Positions 9,641-21,900 of a DNA stretch of 64,000 nucleotides are shown in pieces. The notes beneath the pieces are model-generated. The model was given only the letters and a program-made list of their open reading frames with translations. It did not search any database and was not told where the DNA came from. Source of the DNA: Archilochus colubris. Taxonomy: Eukaryota; Chordata; Aves; Apodiformes; Trochilidae. The DNA is taken from contig CM041097.1 in assembly GCA_023079485.1 (NCBI GenBank), forward strand, positions 20,753,158 to 20,817,157, written 5' to 3'. Positions within the stretch are counted from its first letter, which is position 1, and every line of letters begins with the position of its first letter. A program made the position numbers and the translations under genes.

Positions 9641-12600
9641 CACCCGCCTTGCTCGGCAAGTAAAACAACAGCCACCAAGGTCTGGTTCTTTCGGTGTTTT
9701 TCTTTCAGGAGGATTATTTCAGAGTTTTTAAAATCGGTTTCTATAAAACAAAACAAAAAATAGGATGTGGTTATGTCTGACATGGTTTGCCCTGAGTGCC
9801 ACCACTCAGCAGCACATTTCTCTGGTTTTCCCAGCATTCAGGTTCCCCACAAGGTTAAAGCAGGACCTGAGAGTGCAGGGAAAGGTTTAGAAGAGCCACC
9901 AGCCCCCTTAGTTCCCCCTCCAGCAGCAGCCATCGGGTGCCTCCCAGACCTGATCCCCAAAAAGGCTTCAGCAGGGACCCACCCCTGCAGCCCCTCGCTG
10001 GGTGCCCTGTGCTGCCTTCTCCAAAGCCACAGCTCCAACTCGACCCAGCCTTGCCTTGGGCCTTAAATAAACAACTCCACAGTTATTTTTAAAGATTTTT
10101 TCGGGAACCTTTAGCTCTGTGCAAGATGTAGAAATATTAAATACTTTGGCAAGTTCTTCCCTCCAGGGTTCACGTTCCTCCTCCTTCAAGCAATAAAACG
10201 GCTGTGGGAATCGCTGAGGATCACAACTCACCCTGTGAGTTTTTTCATTGTTCTTCCTTTTTCAGGAGAGTTCTGTTGAAGAAGGTGACCGAGGGTGAAA
10301 TCCTGGTTCCAGAAGAGTCAAGGAGAGGTTTGTCCTTGATTCTGTGTGGCTCCTTTAGCATCTTGCAGGGCACCAAGAGGTGATACCTCTGCTCTGGGAT
10401 CCTGCTGGGCCAGCAGTGCTGGTGAAACACTCACTTCAGGTGGGAGAGAGCAGCCACCCTTCCTCTGTCCCACAGCTGAGGTGTCCTCCATAACTACACA
10501 GACACTCAGTCCCTCACAGACTCAAACTGAGCCACTTCTAGTGCAGAAAAGAGCCTTGTGCCAGCTGTGTGGCTGAGCTGGGCGGCAGCTGAATGCCTCA
10601 GAGAGTGGTGTGTAATTGCAGAACACATTTTATTTCAACAGTGAATCATGAATGTTAAGCTGTGGAAAGAGCTCTCCTAGGGCTCATCCCGCTTGTCCCC
10701 TTGCCAATGCCAAACTGTTCCCAGGGCTGCATTTTCCAGCCCTCTGCTCTGATTCAGAAGCGCGAGGAGCTGCTCGCTGCCGAGGTGAAGGATCATACGC
10801 CTGGAGGACTGAACTTGGGATTAGAAGGCTAAGCCACGGAAGGTTTTAATTAGCTTTACTCTCAGCATCTTGGCTGAGCCTGGGCTCTTTGCTCACATCC
10901 TGCTCACAGATGCAAGGTCCTCCCTGCCTGGCTGGCAGCAGAGGGGATCCAGGGGCCAGGGGATGGTTAAACCAGCCCCACATCCAGAGCAGAATGAGGG
11001 AGCATCTCCCCTCTTTCTTGGAAGGACAGCCAGGCACCCTCTCCATGCTGCTCTCAGTGTACATGGTCCCTGGGACCATCACTTCCCTGTCCTGTCTCAG
11101 ATCTGTGGCTGGACAAGCTTTAGCCAGAGCTTCATCTGGAGCTTCAGCTGCTTTGCTACTTGCCAAAACAGCCAGAAAGGCAAGCCCAGGGACACTGGGA
11201 CCAACAGCATCCCCATCCACACAGAGTTTATCTCCTGGGCAGCTTGAAAACAGAAATCATTCACTGGGGTTTGGCATGGACGTCACCAGTTGTGCAATAT
11301 CTGACTCCCCTGTGCATTTTCTCACCAATGACCCTGGTTTGGGCTGCTGCAGACTGGCAGATAACTTGTTTGGGTTAGTAAGCCCAAAAGACTCACTGTA
11401 GGGGAGCAATAAAAAGAAACCTCTTTGGTTGAAAACAAGTTCAGTAACCCTAAAAGCAGGTTAGACCCTGCACAGAAACATCTCCCCTTGGAACCCAGGT
11501 CTGTGCCGGAGCCACAGGAGCTTGTCCAGGTTCCCACCAAGGAACCTTTTTGCCTCTCCAGACCTTCCCAGAGCTCCTGCATAGGGCACAGGCCATGAGT
11601 ACTGCTATGGAGGGTGACCCAGTTGTGCCTGGGGCACAGAGAGCAAAGGATGCACTAAGCAGAAAACTCACTATCCAGCCTCCCCTTGCTCAGTCTCTTT
11701 TTCTCACTCTCTCTCCAAGGAAAATTTCCAACCAGATCCCTAAACCACTAAGTCCAGTCAAAACAAACTCCCTGTTACTGCCAGCTGCCATAAGGATTTA
11801 CTTCACTGCGCCTATAAATGTTAATTTGGCGAATAATGACAGCACTGATGAGCAGCTCTGCCCTGTGCCACAGCCCACCAGGATGACAGTGACCCTGTCC
11901 CCTTGCCACAGGGGCCTGGATCCTGCCCATCCGGGTGGCTGCAGCCCCCAGCACTGGCTCCCAAGGTCAGGCTCCCAACCCAGGGAGACAACAACACTGT
12001 CACTGTGCAGAATTGAAATGGTTTTGCTGTTAACTGCATGGGGTCAGTGCCTGCTGTGTGTCTGCAGTGGAGGAACCACATTGGGTTTGCCACTGGGAGC
12101 TTCACCACTGGAGATTTCCCTCCACAGAGGAGTGAGAGCCAAAGATTCATCTTTCCACCCATCTGTCAGTTTTCTGACATAAATCACCAAGTATGAAATC
12201 CTCCAAGGGGCTCAGTAAAGAGGCACTTGTTGAAATAAAAGGTTCCTGCTGTGCTGGCACAGCCCTGGGCATGGCAGTGGTGGGGAAGCAGCCCCAGACC
12301 CACACTGGGCACCACACTGCTCACCCCACTGCCCTTGGGATGCTCATGGTCGGGTGGAGGGATCCTGCTGTAGGGTTTTCCTTGCCATTCTCTTTGTCTG
12401 TAGCAGGGAGAGCAAGGGGAGCTGGCATTGCACAATTTCCCACCTAAACCCAGCCCCTGGGGGCTTGGGCCAACACCCAGCTCCTGGTGCCATTCCCTGT
12501 GCTCACGTGCCTGCACCAGGAGATGCTGGAGGACCCTCAGCTGTGGGAGATGCTGCTGGGCCCTGCTCAGCCCCTTGTTCCTTGTTCAAGCTGCAGCTGC

Positions 12601-15600
12601 CTTGCAAATAAAAGGCAAACACACACGTGATTCTGAAGTGAAGAATCTCATGAGAATGAAAGGGTCTGAGCCACCCCCAGGTCCTTCTAGATTTAATGAT
12701 GCCATAGGGTTGGAAACATTTTCATTTTAAAAATACATGCTTTGGAATAATCAAAAGCACAAATGCTACATAAAGCTAAATTTAATTGCATTTCAGTTTA
12801 CTGCTGCAACTGAAATAGCTGTTTTTCCAGTAGTTCTCTTGAATCCCAACTTTACAGCCCCCATGATACAAGAGGTCTGGCAAAACTTCAAGTCCAGGCC
12901 AGTGCTTTGCAGATGGAGTTGCAGCCACTCATGAACTCTCAAGTAAGGCCCGTAGCAGGCATTACAAACTAGAAAGTCAGATATTTGGTCTGGCTGCTTC
13001 TGCATGGGAAATTCACTTTGTCCTAGAATTTGTTCCTAGTCCTCACCTCCTGCAAGAAGACCAACTTTGATCAGTTCACAAAAACTACCGAGCTGAGCAG
13101 TCCCATGCACACCCAACCTGGATAAAAGCATGTCAGTGCTTTGCATGGGCTTTAGATGAGGCTTGGGAATATACTAAAGGTAGAGAGAGAATGAGGAGTG
13201 CCTCGCTGTGCTTCTTAACTGAGGATTTACCTGAGTAAATGCTCAAGTGTGAGACAATATTCCCACACAGCCATCTCTCTGGTGTGCTGGTTTTCAGGGG
13301 AATGAACGCTGAGAGTAAATATTGGGGAATGAACCATACTGAAGTCAACAAGTCTTTGGAGACAAAACATGGGGAGGCAAGTGGTGCACAAAATTATTTG
13401 GTCCCAGAGACATTAAAAAATTCACTGTGTTAATGAGTTTGCTGATTAGTGGTGACACTGCAGTGCCTCCCATCTCAGGTGAAGTGCTGCTACACTCCTA
13501 CACCACCAGTCACATCATCTGAGTGCCTCAGCCATGCTCTTGGCCATGGCATTGCTTTTCGTTAGTTAAAAACAAACAAACAAACAAGCAAAACCAAACC
13601 AAAAACTTGTTCTCAGATCGGATGTAGTAAACAAAGTCATTTAAAAGCAGAGCCACAGCCCCTGTCACTCCAGGCACTGCTGCTCCTCCAGCACCCAGGC
13701 TGGGGCTCTGCACAGAGCTGCTCCCATCGCTGGGGTTTTGTTTTGGAAACTTCATCATCAGGTTTGCTGGGAGGGAAGGAAGAGCCAGAAAAGCTGGCTT
13801 GCACACAGGCAAGTGAGGGAGGAATAACTTGGATGCTGCAGTCTCAAGCTTTAGAAACATTTGCAATACAGAAAGAGAATTCACGTGAGTTTATGCCACG
13901 TTTCAGGACTATTGCTTCTTTCCTCTGCTTTGTTTGTCTAGGAACACGGAGCTTACTCAGTTTTAGGATCCTTTTACACTGTAAGGTTCACGGGATTCAA
14001 ATAATTTCCTCCAAATAAATCCTCTACTTCAAACCAGTCAGCCTCTGCTCCAGTGGCCTCCTGCTTCTCACCATGCAGAACCCCAACTCATGCTCATTCA
14101 ATTTTTGTAGATAAAGTCTTGAAAAAGAGCCTGAATTTGTTGGCATTAAAGCAGCACCCACTTCCATGTTCAGCACCATCCCTGCTGCAGCACTGTCCCC
14201 AGCAGAGCCTCTGCCCATCCCCTGCCTTTTGCTCAGAGGATTCCATCTCCTGCTCCAGGGCTGGTTGCCCAGGGGATGGAGCAGAAACACTCCTCTCAAA
14301 TATATCAGCTTAAAACTATTGGAACTTGAGTAGGCTGTGGGTCACACTGATCCTGTAATCCAGGCTGGTCCTATAACCCTGAAGGTCCTGTGCAGGCTCA
14401 TTAGTTAAAGAAAGCAAATGCTTTCTGCAAAAGCTGTCATGAACTGAGAAAGCAATTTTCACCTGTGACAGAAGCTGAGATGGAAAAAGTTCCAATCACC
14501 CAATCCCATACCAGTTTTCAGAAAACTGAACCGTTTTGTTTCGGGTTTAATCTTGTTTAGACTCTGAAGTATCCACAAAGCACAGCTGCTATTCTATCAC
14601 TCCTGACACAGGACATCAGAGCACAGACACCCTGCTCCAGCCCAGCCACAGGGATGTGCTCAGTCCTGGAGCCACTGTGACAGAGGAGTCAGTTCCTTAT
14701 CATTTCCTCCAAAACACTAAGGTCCTGGGGCCAAGAGCAATATTAGAATAACCCCATCACCCTGCTCCAGTAGCTCAGCTGCCACATCCCCGTGTTCCTG
14801 GGCAGCCTGAGCTGGAGGGGTCCCAACCACAGCCCTGGCTGCCATCAGCCTCTCCGGGGCATGGAACTGCCCTGGGACAGCAGCCAGGAACGTCCCAGCC
14901 TGGGGGATTCCTTCTGTTTCCAGAGACATTCCTGCCCGAGGAAAACAACCTGCTTGTCAAACTCCCCCTCACCCCCAAAGCAAAGCCAAACCCCAAAACT
15001 GCCCCCCACCCAAACCCCAGCCCCCAGCTCTTGCCCTTCAGGGGGGGACATGGAGCAGGAGCAGTTCCCAGGAATCACTGCCTTTTCCCAGGGATGCTTG
15101 GGGGGGTATGTGTACATTTTTACTGTGTCTGTGATTATTTTGTTTCAAGTTTTACCCTCCTGCCCTGGCCTGAAGGACTGCTCCGTGACTAAATTAATTT
15201 CCTCCTGAGAGGATTTTCTGCCTCAAGCCACTGTTCCCAAAGCCTTCTGGATGCAGCCCTGCATCCCTCCCACCCCAACTCCATCTTCAGCTGTTCCCCA
15301 TCACCCCAGGGAGCTGCAGCCACTGGGTCCAGCTCAGAGCCCCTTGACCAGGGATGCCCATTACAATCAAGAGGAGCATTTTTAATGCAATTATTTGAAA
15401 AAAGATGGTAAAAGGCTTTTACAAAGAGTTAGAGGGGAGGCAGGGATTGCAGTGGGCAGGGGGGTGGCCGGGCAGCTCTGCACCCTTTGAGGGAAATACA
15501 ATTTTTAGTTATGCTGCTTTAGGACTGCAGCTTTCTCCACTCCTGTACAAGGGGTTCCCACGCAGCCCCTGCCACCACCAACCCCCCAGGACAGGGAAAT

Positions 15601-18600
15601 ATTTTATTTTACCTCTGAAGTGTCAGGGCTGTGCAGTGACTTCCCCACGGTCCCATGCCACCATTCCCAGTGGTGGGGATGCTGCAGCTCCCTCGCTGGG
15701 TGATGGCAGGGGGGAAGATCCTCCTCAGGACCCAACACCTCCAAACACGATGACTTCCATGTGTGTGAAGGCAAAAAACCCTCCATCTCAATCCCACAGC
15801 CCGGGCTGAACACTGAAACTCTGCTTCTGGTTTAGTGCAGACCCATTGGAGTGATTTATAACCATGGAGTGGTGTGTTCCACAGCTGCTCATCTTCAGCC
15901 AGCACACATAAAACACAGTTGGCAGCAAGAAGAAATCACAAGGTAAAATTAAGAAACCAGCTGTCAATTAGCTCATTTAATCTCACTCCAGTTTGAAAGG
16001 GAAGATTCCTCAGGGCTCCTGTGCCTATAAACAGCATTCCTCACCTAGGAACAGTAGCTTTGCTTATTGGTACAGCAAATCCAGGTGACTGTGCTGTAGC
16101 TGGAGACCTTTGCTGCTATCCAGCAAAAACCTTATCGCCTTCTGCCTATGGCCTGAAAATTTAATTTCTCCTCTTAAAACCTTCCAGATGTTCTTTGTTT
16201 TGCTTTGCAGCTCAGCTTTCCTCATGTATCTGCCTTCACACAACTTCGTGCAGAGTTTTTCCTGTTGGCAGTGTTGTTATTATTTGCTGGAAGTATCAAC
16301 CTTTAAAATTGCCATCAATAAAAATGTGACTCAATGAAAGATGTGAAGATTTTTCCAAGAAGTGTCAGATCTACGTCCCTGAAAAGTGAGGCTTCAAGCT
16401 CCTTCAGAGAGCTGACAAGCACCCCTTACCCCTCAGCCCCCTTCCCAGTGCTGACCCCAGCAATGCCAACCCAGCTCTGTCCTGGGAAGGACAGAGAACA
16501 AACAGTACAGGAAAACAAAGACATTCCTTTTGTCACCCATCAGTCCCAGCTCTCACACTTTCCTCTTCAGGAGGAGCTTGTTACCCCATTCCTGGGTGAG
16601 TCCCAGGGTTAGCAGCAAACCCAGCAGCTCACTCTGGCTGCATTTGGGCAGAATTTGTCCTCCCAGAGGCAGCTGCTCAGACACCACTGCTCCTGTCTGG
16701 GGGTTTGTTTCTCCCTGCAGAACTGCAAACCCCTCCCAAAGAAGAGGCTGATGCAGTACAGGTGGGTGTGTAGCTGCTGTGCCAGAGGCTGGAAGCCACC
16801 AGTGACATCCCCAGAGTTTCAGAGGAGCTGCTGGCACCAGGGGGTCCCCAGAGCCCCAGCAGATTCAGAGTTTCCATTGGAGAGGAGCAAGGCAGCTCTG
16901 TGCCCACTGCAGGGCATGGCAGCAAACACAGCCACCCTCCTGTCCCCAACTCTGTCCCCATCCCTGTCCCCAGGCACTGACAGTCCCTGCCAGCAGCCAA
17001 GGGGGGAATAGTTAGGCTGTTTCTGCCTGTACTGCCTGGTATCAGTGGTGCTAAATGCCAGTGGTGCTGGCATTTAGGCTCCCAAACCTTCAGGGTGTTA
17101 CTGAAAAGGTCAAACTTCAAAAAAAAAATATTAAATGCCTGAAGTGGTTTCTGGTTTTTTTTCCCTGCTAAATGAACCTTTTGAGCTGGTTTGGAAGGAG
17201 GGTGGGCTTCAGTTTCCTTTTTCTGAGCTATATTCTAGCAGGCACAAAATCCCCCAGTGCAAACCCAGGCCAGTTTCTAATAGATGAACAGAAAGGTCAC
17301 CTTTCAGAAAATACAAATCAGGCTCCACATCAGTCCCAGCAGGCAGTGCTAACACTGCCTGGGATTCACTAAACCACAGACTGAAAGGAATGATGGTTTT
17401 TTGCAGACAGAGCAATGAACACCCCAACAAAGGAGGACCTGGGACCTCCCAGGAGCCTCCTCAGCCCCAGAGGAGTTTCCCACCTTGCTCTGCTCTGGAG
17501 GGCAAAGCTCAGAGGGGCTCCTCATCACCAATCCCCACACAGTGGGCACCTCACAATTCATAGGGTTTTATACAACTTCTGTATTGATTTTTTTTGCCAA
17601 GTACTTTCTAGCCCATACTTAATAAATTAGACTATTTCTCCTTATTGAGTACTGAAATACATTTTCATCTCACACCAGTAGTTACTAACAACAAACTGAA
17701 CTCAGCTATTTTCTGTGTATGACTGTGGGTATCATGACCACAGCAGAGAACACAAAGTGGTGCTAACTTAAATAGAATTAAAGATAATAATAAAACCCTC
17801 CAAGGGATGCTCAGCAGCTGATGTAAACTGGTCTACATGCCATGAGTGTCAAACACACTGGCCATAACACACCCAAACATTTTTACTCTTCTCTGGCTAA
17901 CTGCACAAGATTTAAATCTGTCTTGTATTAACTGCTGTGGTTAAAAGCAGATCTAAAAGCAGAAGTCAATAATTACTCTCATGCAGAAGTTTAGCTTTTA
18001 CTAAAACAAGGAGTTTCCTGCTTTTCCTCTGCATTTATTTACCTCAATGGAATTATTACAGGTTAGATTCACCCCAGATTTACCCCATTCTAACAAAAAG
18101 CACTCGTGAAGAGCTACCTCATCTTTAATAGTTTTGAGAGTAAGAAATCCAGTCCCAATTACAGCTACAGTTTAAAGTCAAAAGACACAGCTACCCACGA
18201 ATGGCTATGACAGCAGCTTTGGGGCTTCTCTAAGAACAATTTGAGTACTTTGCTTACAAGCTGTTATCTTTCAAAACTCACCCTGTTGTTCAGGTTTATT
18301 TTGATACTCTTGCATTGCTTTACTTCATTACAGAACTCCATCTGCTAAGCAAGACAAGACCTCTTGATGCCAATACTTACTTTAAACCTAGAATACTTTG
18401 CTGTTCCAGCAACCTGGCAAAAAATGGAATGACTTAAAACTGAAATAATAAAAATATTTGTGAGGGAGTTTACACAGACATACTCCTGCAAAAGAGAAGT
18501 GCACCCTGTCCCTGGGCTGAGCCAGGCAATGGGCATCAGGATCTGCCTGACCCCCCAAAACCAGCCTCATAATTGCTCCCAAGGGGGCAGAGGGAGTTTC

Positions 18601-18700
18601 TGCAGCACCAGGCAGACCCCATCCCTCTGCCAGCTCCAGGACCCTGCACCTTGTGCCCCCTGTCAGGGCCAGAGGGGTCGGATTGGTTCAAGGCAGTCTG
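9641..18700. other. Intergenic region between OXTR promoter and RAD18 3' end
   Basis: About 9 kb with no exon that I can tie to a known protein; the open frames here are short and lack conserved motifs or splice context. It holds a perfect 11-bp hairpin at 17051-17077, an AAAC-type simple repeat near 13569-13590, and AT-rich stretches around 12700-12800 and 17600-18300. Distal OXTR enhancers would be expected in such a region, but none can be identified by sequence alone. Confidence 0.5.
17051..17077. repeat. Perfect inverted repeat, 11-bp arms, 5-base loop
   Basis: CTAAATGCCAG (17051-17061) and CTGGCATTTAG (17067-17077) are exact reverse complements around TGGTG. A direct repeat of CAGTGGTGCT overlaps the structure. 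Confidence 0.9.
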
Positions 18701-18826
18701 ACCGACAGCTATGTGAAAATTCAGCATTTTATTCAGTACCCAGATACACTGCAAACTGGGACAAGCCAAGAAGCATTTCTCAGGGACAATCCTTCTGCAG
18801 GGCTGGAGCCTTCCACCACGGCAGCA
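18700..18826 (-). other. RAD18: RAD18 3' untranslated region
   Basis: Short 3'UTR from the RAD18 stop (18827) to just past the AATAAA at 18728-18733. The end near 18705 is an estimate from the usual 10-30 base spacing. Confidence 0.6.
18728..18733 (-). terminator. RAD18: AATAAA polyadenylation signal of RAD18
   Basis: TTTATT on the + strand reads AATAAA on the gene strand, 94 bases past the stop codon. It is the first canonical signal in the 3'UTR. Confidence 0.65.
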
Positions 18827-18929
18827 CTAACTCTTCTTCCTCTTGCTCTTGGGAAGCAGTTGATCCTTTTCTGGAATTTGGAGCCGACGTGATTTTCTTT
18901 TGTTAATTCTCAGACCCAGAAGACTGATG
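18827..18929 (-). CDS. RAD18: RAD18 coding exon 13 (basic C-terminus, residues 472-504)
   Basis: Encodes ISLLGLRINKRKSRRLQIPE and KDQLLPKSKRKKS then TAG. It matches the position and basic character of the human end (RQNRRTRAAE...NKRNRN). A long T/C tract precedes the acceptor (CTTTCCAG). The Lys/Arg clusters suggest a nuclear localisation signal. Confidence 0.9.
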
Positions 18930-21900
18930 CTGGAAAGAAAAAGAAAGAAAAAAAAAGAAAAAGAGGAAAATATTAAATATTGCTTTGAAGCTGATCTAAA
19001 CACAGCAAATCCTGCAGGCTGTCTGAAAGCACTATGAGCAGTGTGTGGGCACACACACACCTGTGTGGTACTGGTAATGGTGAAAAGAAAACTGCCCTGT
19101 GCTCCTGTCCAGAGGAGATGGCAGCCCCCAGGAACCATCCTGAGCCCACAGGGACTGGCAGTGGTGGTGCCTCTGTGCCTGTCACCAGGGAACACTTTGG
19201 AAGAAGAAGGAGCAGCAGCAACCCTTCACATTCCTTGTCCACAAAGGAGAAGAGCACCTGGTGGTGACAAAGCCAGGACCATGTCATATCAGAAGAGGTC
19301 AGCTTGAATCAGTCATCCTCCCAGCCACTGAGTGAAAGGATGAGGGGTTCTGGCCATGGTTACCCAAGAAGGAAAACGTGTGGGATCCCATCTTCAAACA
19401 GGCTCTTCAACAGGCACTCTTCTCATGTATGGGCAAAGAATTTTCCACTGGAAACTCAAATAAGTGTTTTCTTTTTAGTCAGAATTAATTTTAAAGAAAA
19501 AAACAAAACAAAACATTAAATTAGCCACATTTAAATGAAGTGGCTAATTTCCATCATTCAGCCCCGGAGCTTAAAATTCCATGTAGTGTTGACATGAAAG
19601 ACACTGCTCATCCATCAATAGCTGTTAGTAGCTAAACATTCCTTATAAATGCACTCTTTATTTATCGTTTGCTAGGATGAATCCATCCTGCAGGGACTGT
19701 TCACTTGGCTTAAACTGGGAATTCACAACTGAAAACAAGGGAAAGCTATGAAATGCCAAAGTCTCTGCTGACTGCCACAAGATACAAAGACATTAAAAGA
19801 ACAACTTGGATTTCTGAGCTCTGCTCAGCACCAGGATGGAAACAGAGCTCCTGCACTGGAGGCCATTACGCACTAGACTTTGATCCAGGGTGGCATAGGC
19901 ACAGTGCCATCAGTATTAAAAACACAGAGCAAACATCCTTGACCTTCTGCAGCAAGGTGCAAATGTTAGCACCTGGGTAAGTCAGATCCCCCCCTTATCT
20001 TATGGTGCATTTTATAACAAGGAGGTTCCAGGGAGAGCAGCAGCAGCTCCATCAGGGGTGCACTGCCAAGGGCAGAGAGGAATATGCATGAGAACAGCTC
20101 TCCTGAAGCTGGCAGGGGCAGCTCTCCCTTGTCTCAGCTTCTCCACTCATGTCTCTGATGCCTCTCCAGCCAGAAGATGCACTCAAAGGGAGAGACTCCC
20201 TTTTGGTCCATCCTGTGCTGTGCATTTTCATGCCTCAAGCCTCTAAAGAAGACAAGGCTGGGAGCTGCTGGCTGACTCCCTGGCTCGTGAGCCCCCCAGC
20301 TCTGGTAGCCACAGTTCCACCTCTCCTGTTCTCATCACAGTTCATAGCTACAAACCCTTATGGACTGGCTTTTATTCAGGACCCCAGCTCCTTGTGATCC
20401 AACTCACTGAAAAACAGCCACAGGTAACTGATAATTAGGCAGTGAGGTGGTTGCCAAGGCTCCAGCTGATCCCTGACCCCAGTTTATCAGGGTCACACAT
20501 CAGTAAACATCTGTGAGGGCAGCTGTGGCAGCAGCCCCAGGGGATGATCACCAGGGACTGACTGGCATCTGCAGTCTGTACCACCAAGTAATTTACACTT
20601 TACTCTCTGTCTCAAGGAGTAGCAGGTACTACAAAAGGAAGAGTGTTTGTGGGTGTCCATCCAGCAAACACTGCTCACCCTCCCAAGTGATGCTGCTCTC
20701 TACAAGAAAGGCTTCATGATTACTTTGTTTTCCGGCTCCAACACTGACCCCTGACACCACCCTAACCAAGGCCTCCTCAGTGCTTCCATTAAAGCTCCTT
20801 AAAATCCATTATATTATCTACAGACATGTTTTAAGAGTTTCCAATGTTACCTCTGCCATCAATCATGGACTTTCAGAGCTGTCACAATCTATTGACCACA
20901 AATGTATGTAATGGGCAATAGAGAATCAGAAGCAGACTAAGAGAATTAAAAGCAATGTGGTTCTCATCATGCCCTAGGATCAATTGCCAAAGTGGACAGG
21001 ACATTCAAATGTTAAATATTACCACTATAGCACACAGAAAATGCACAGGATTCCACAGCCTGGAAACTACTGATCTACACCAGTCACAAAGACTTTTCCA
21101 CCCATATATTCTACTTACTTGTCAGAGGATGCTGAACATGCCTCAGCCCCTTGCAGATCTCTCAAAATGTCTGAACTGGAGCTGAAAGGGGAAAATAAAG
21201 CAGGTGTAAATTATTGTGGCAACACCCACAGCAAAGTAGGGCCCTGCTTAGCAAGGGCTGTGGAATCCCTAGGTGAGAGACTCCTCCACACAGTGCTGCC
21301 AAGGAGAGGTTGTTGGTTTGTTGTGTTGTTTCAACCAACAGCACAGCCAGGGAAGCTCTGGATCTCACAGAATTTTTGGAGTTATTACCGGGTCTCTTTT
21401 TGTTATTGAACAGGCAAGACAGTTCTCTCTGTTCTTGTCAGAAATCAAGGAGGAAAAACTTAACTACAAAGATGGTTTTTGCTTGTATTGTAAATAAGAA
21501 AACTTTGCCAAATCTCAATAAAATCTGCATTAAATGAACACAATACTCTGGCCAGTTATTGATAAATAATTTCTATTGCATGTTCAGGCTCCGTGAGATG
21601 AACCACTGCAAAGCTCTCAAGTAAATGCCAGGTCCCAGGGTTGCAGGAATCAACTAACAAACTGGAAAACACTCTTTTCTGGAAACTATGTTCCACCAAA
21701 GAAGCCTGGCAGCTCCATCCAGCAGTGTGTGCCTTATTGTAGAAATTACATCACAAACCATGTTACACAAACAGTTTGGAGATTTTAGTGTAAACCTCGG
21801 GTCAGCAGTTGGACATCAGCTCTCCTGGATTTACTTTAAAGGTTTTACAGCAAAACTAATCCCCTGCTTATTAGAGGACACAGACATAAATTGTAAAACT

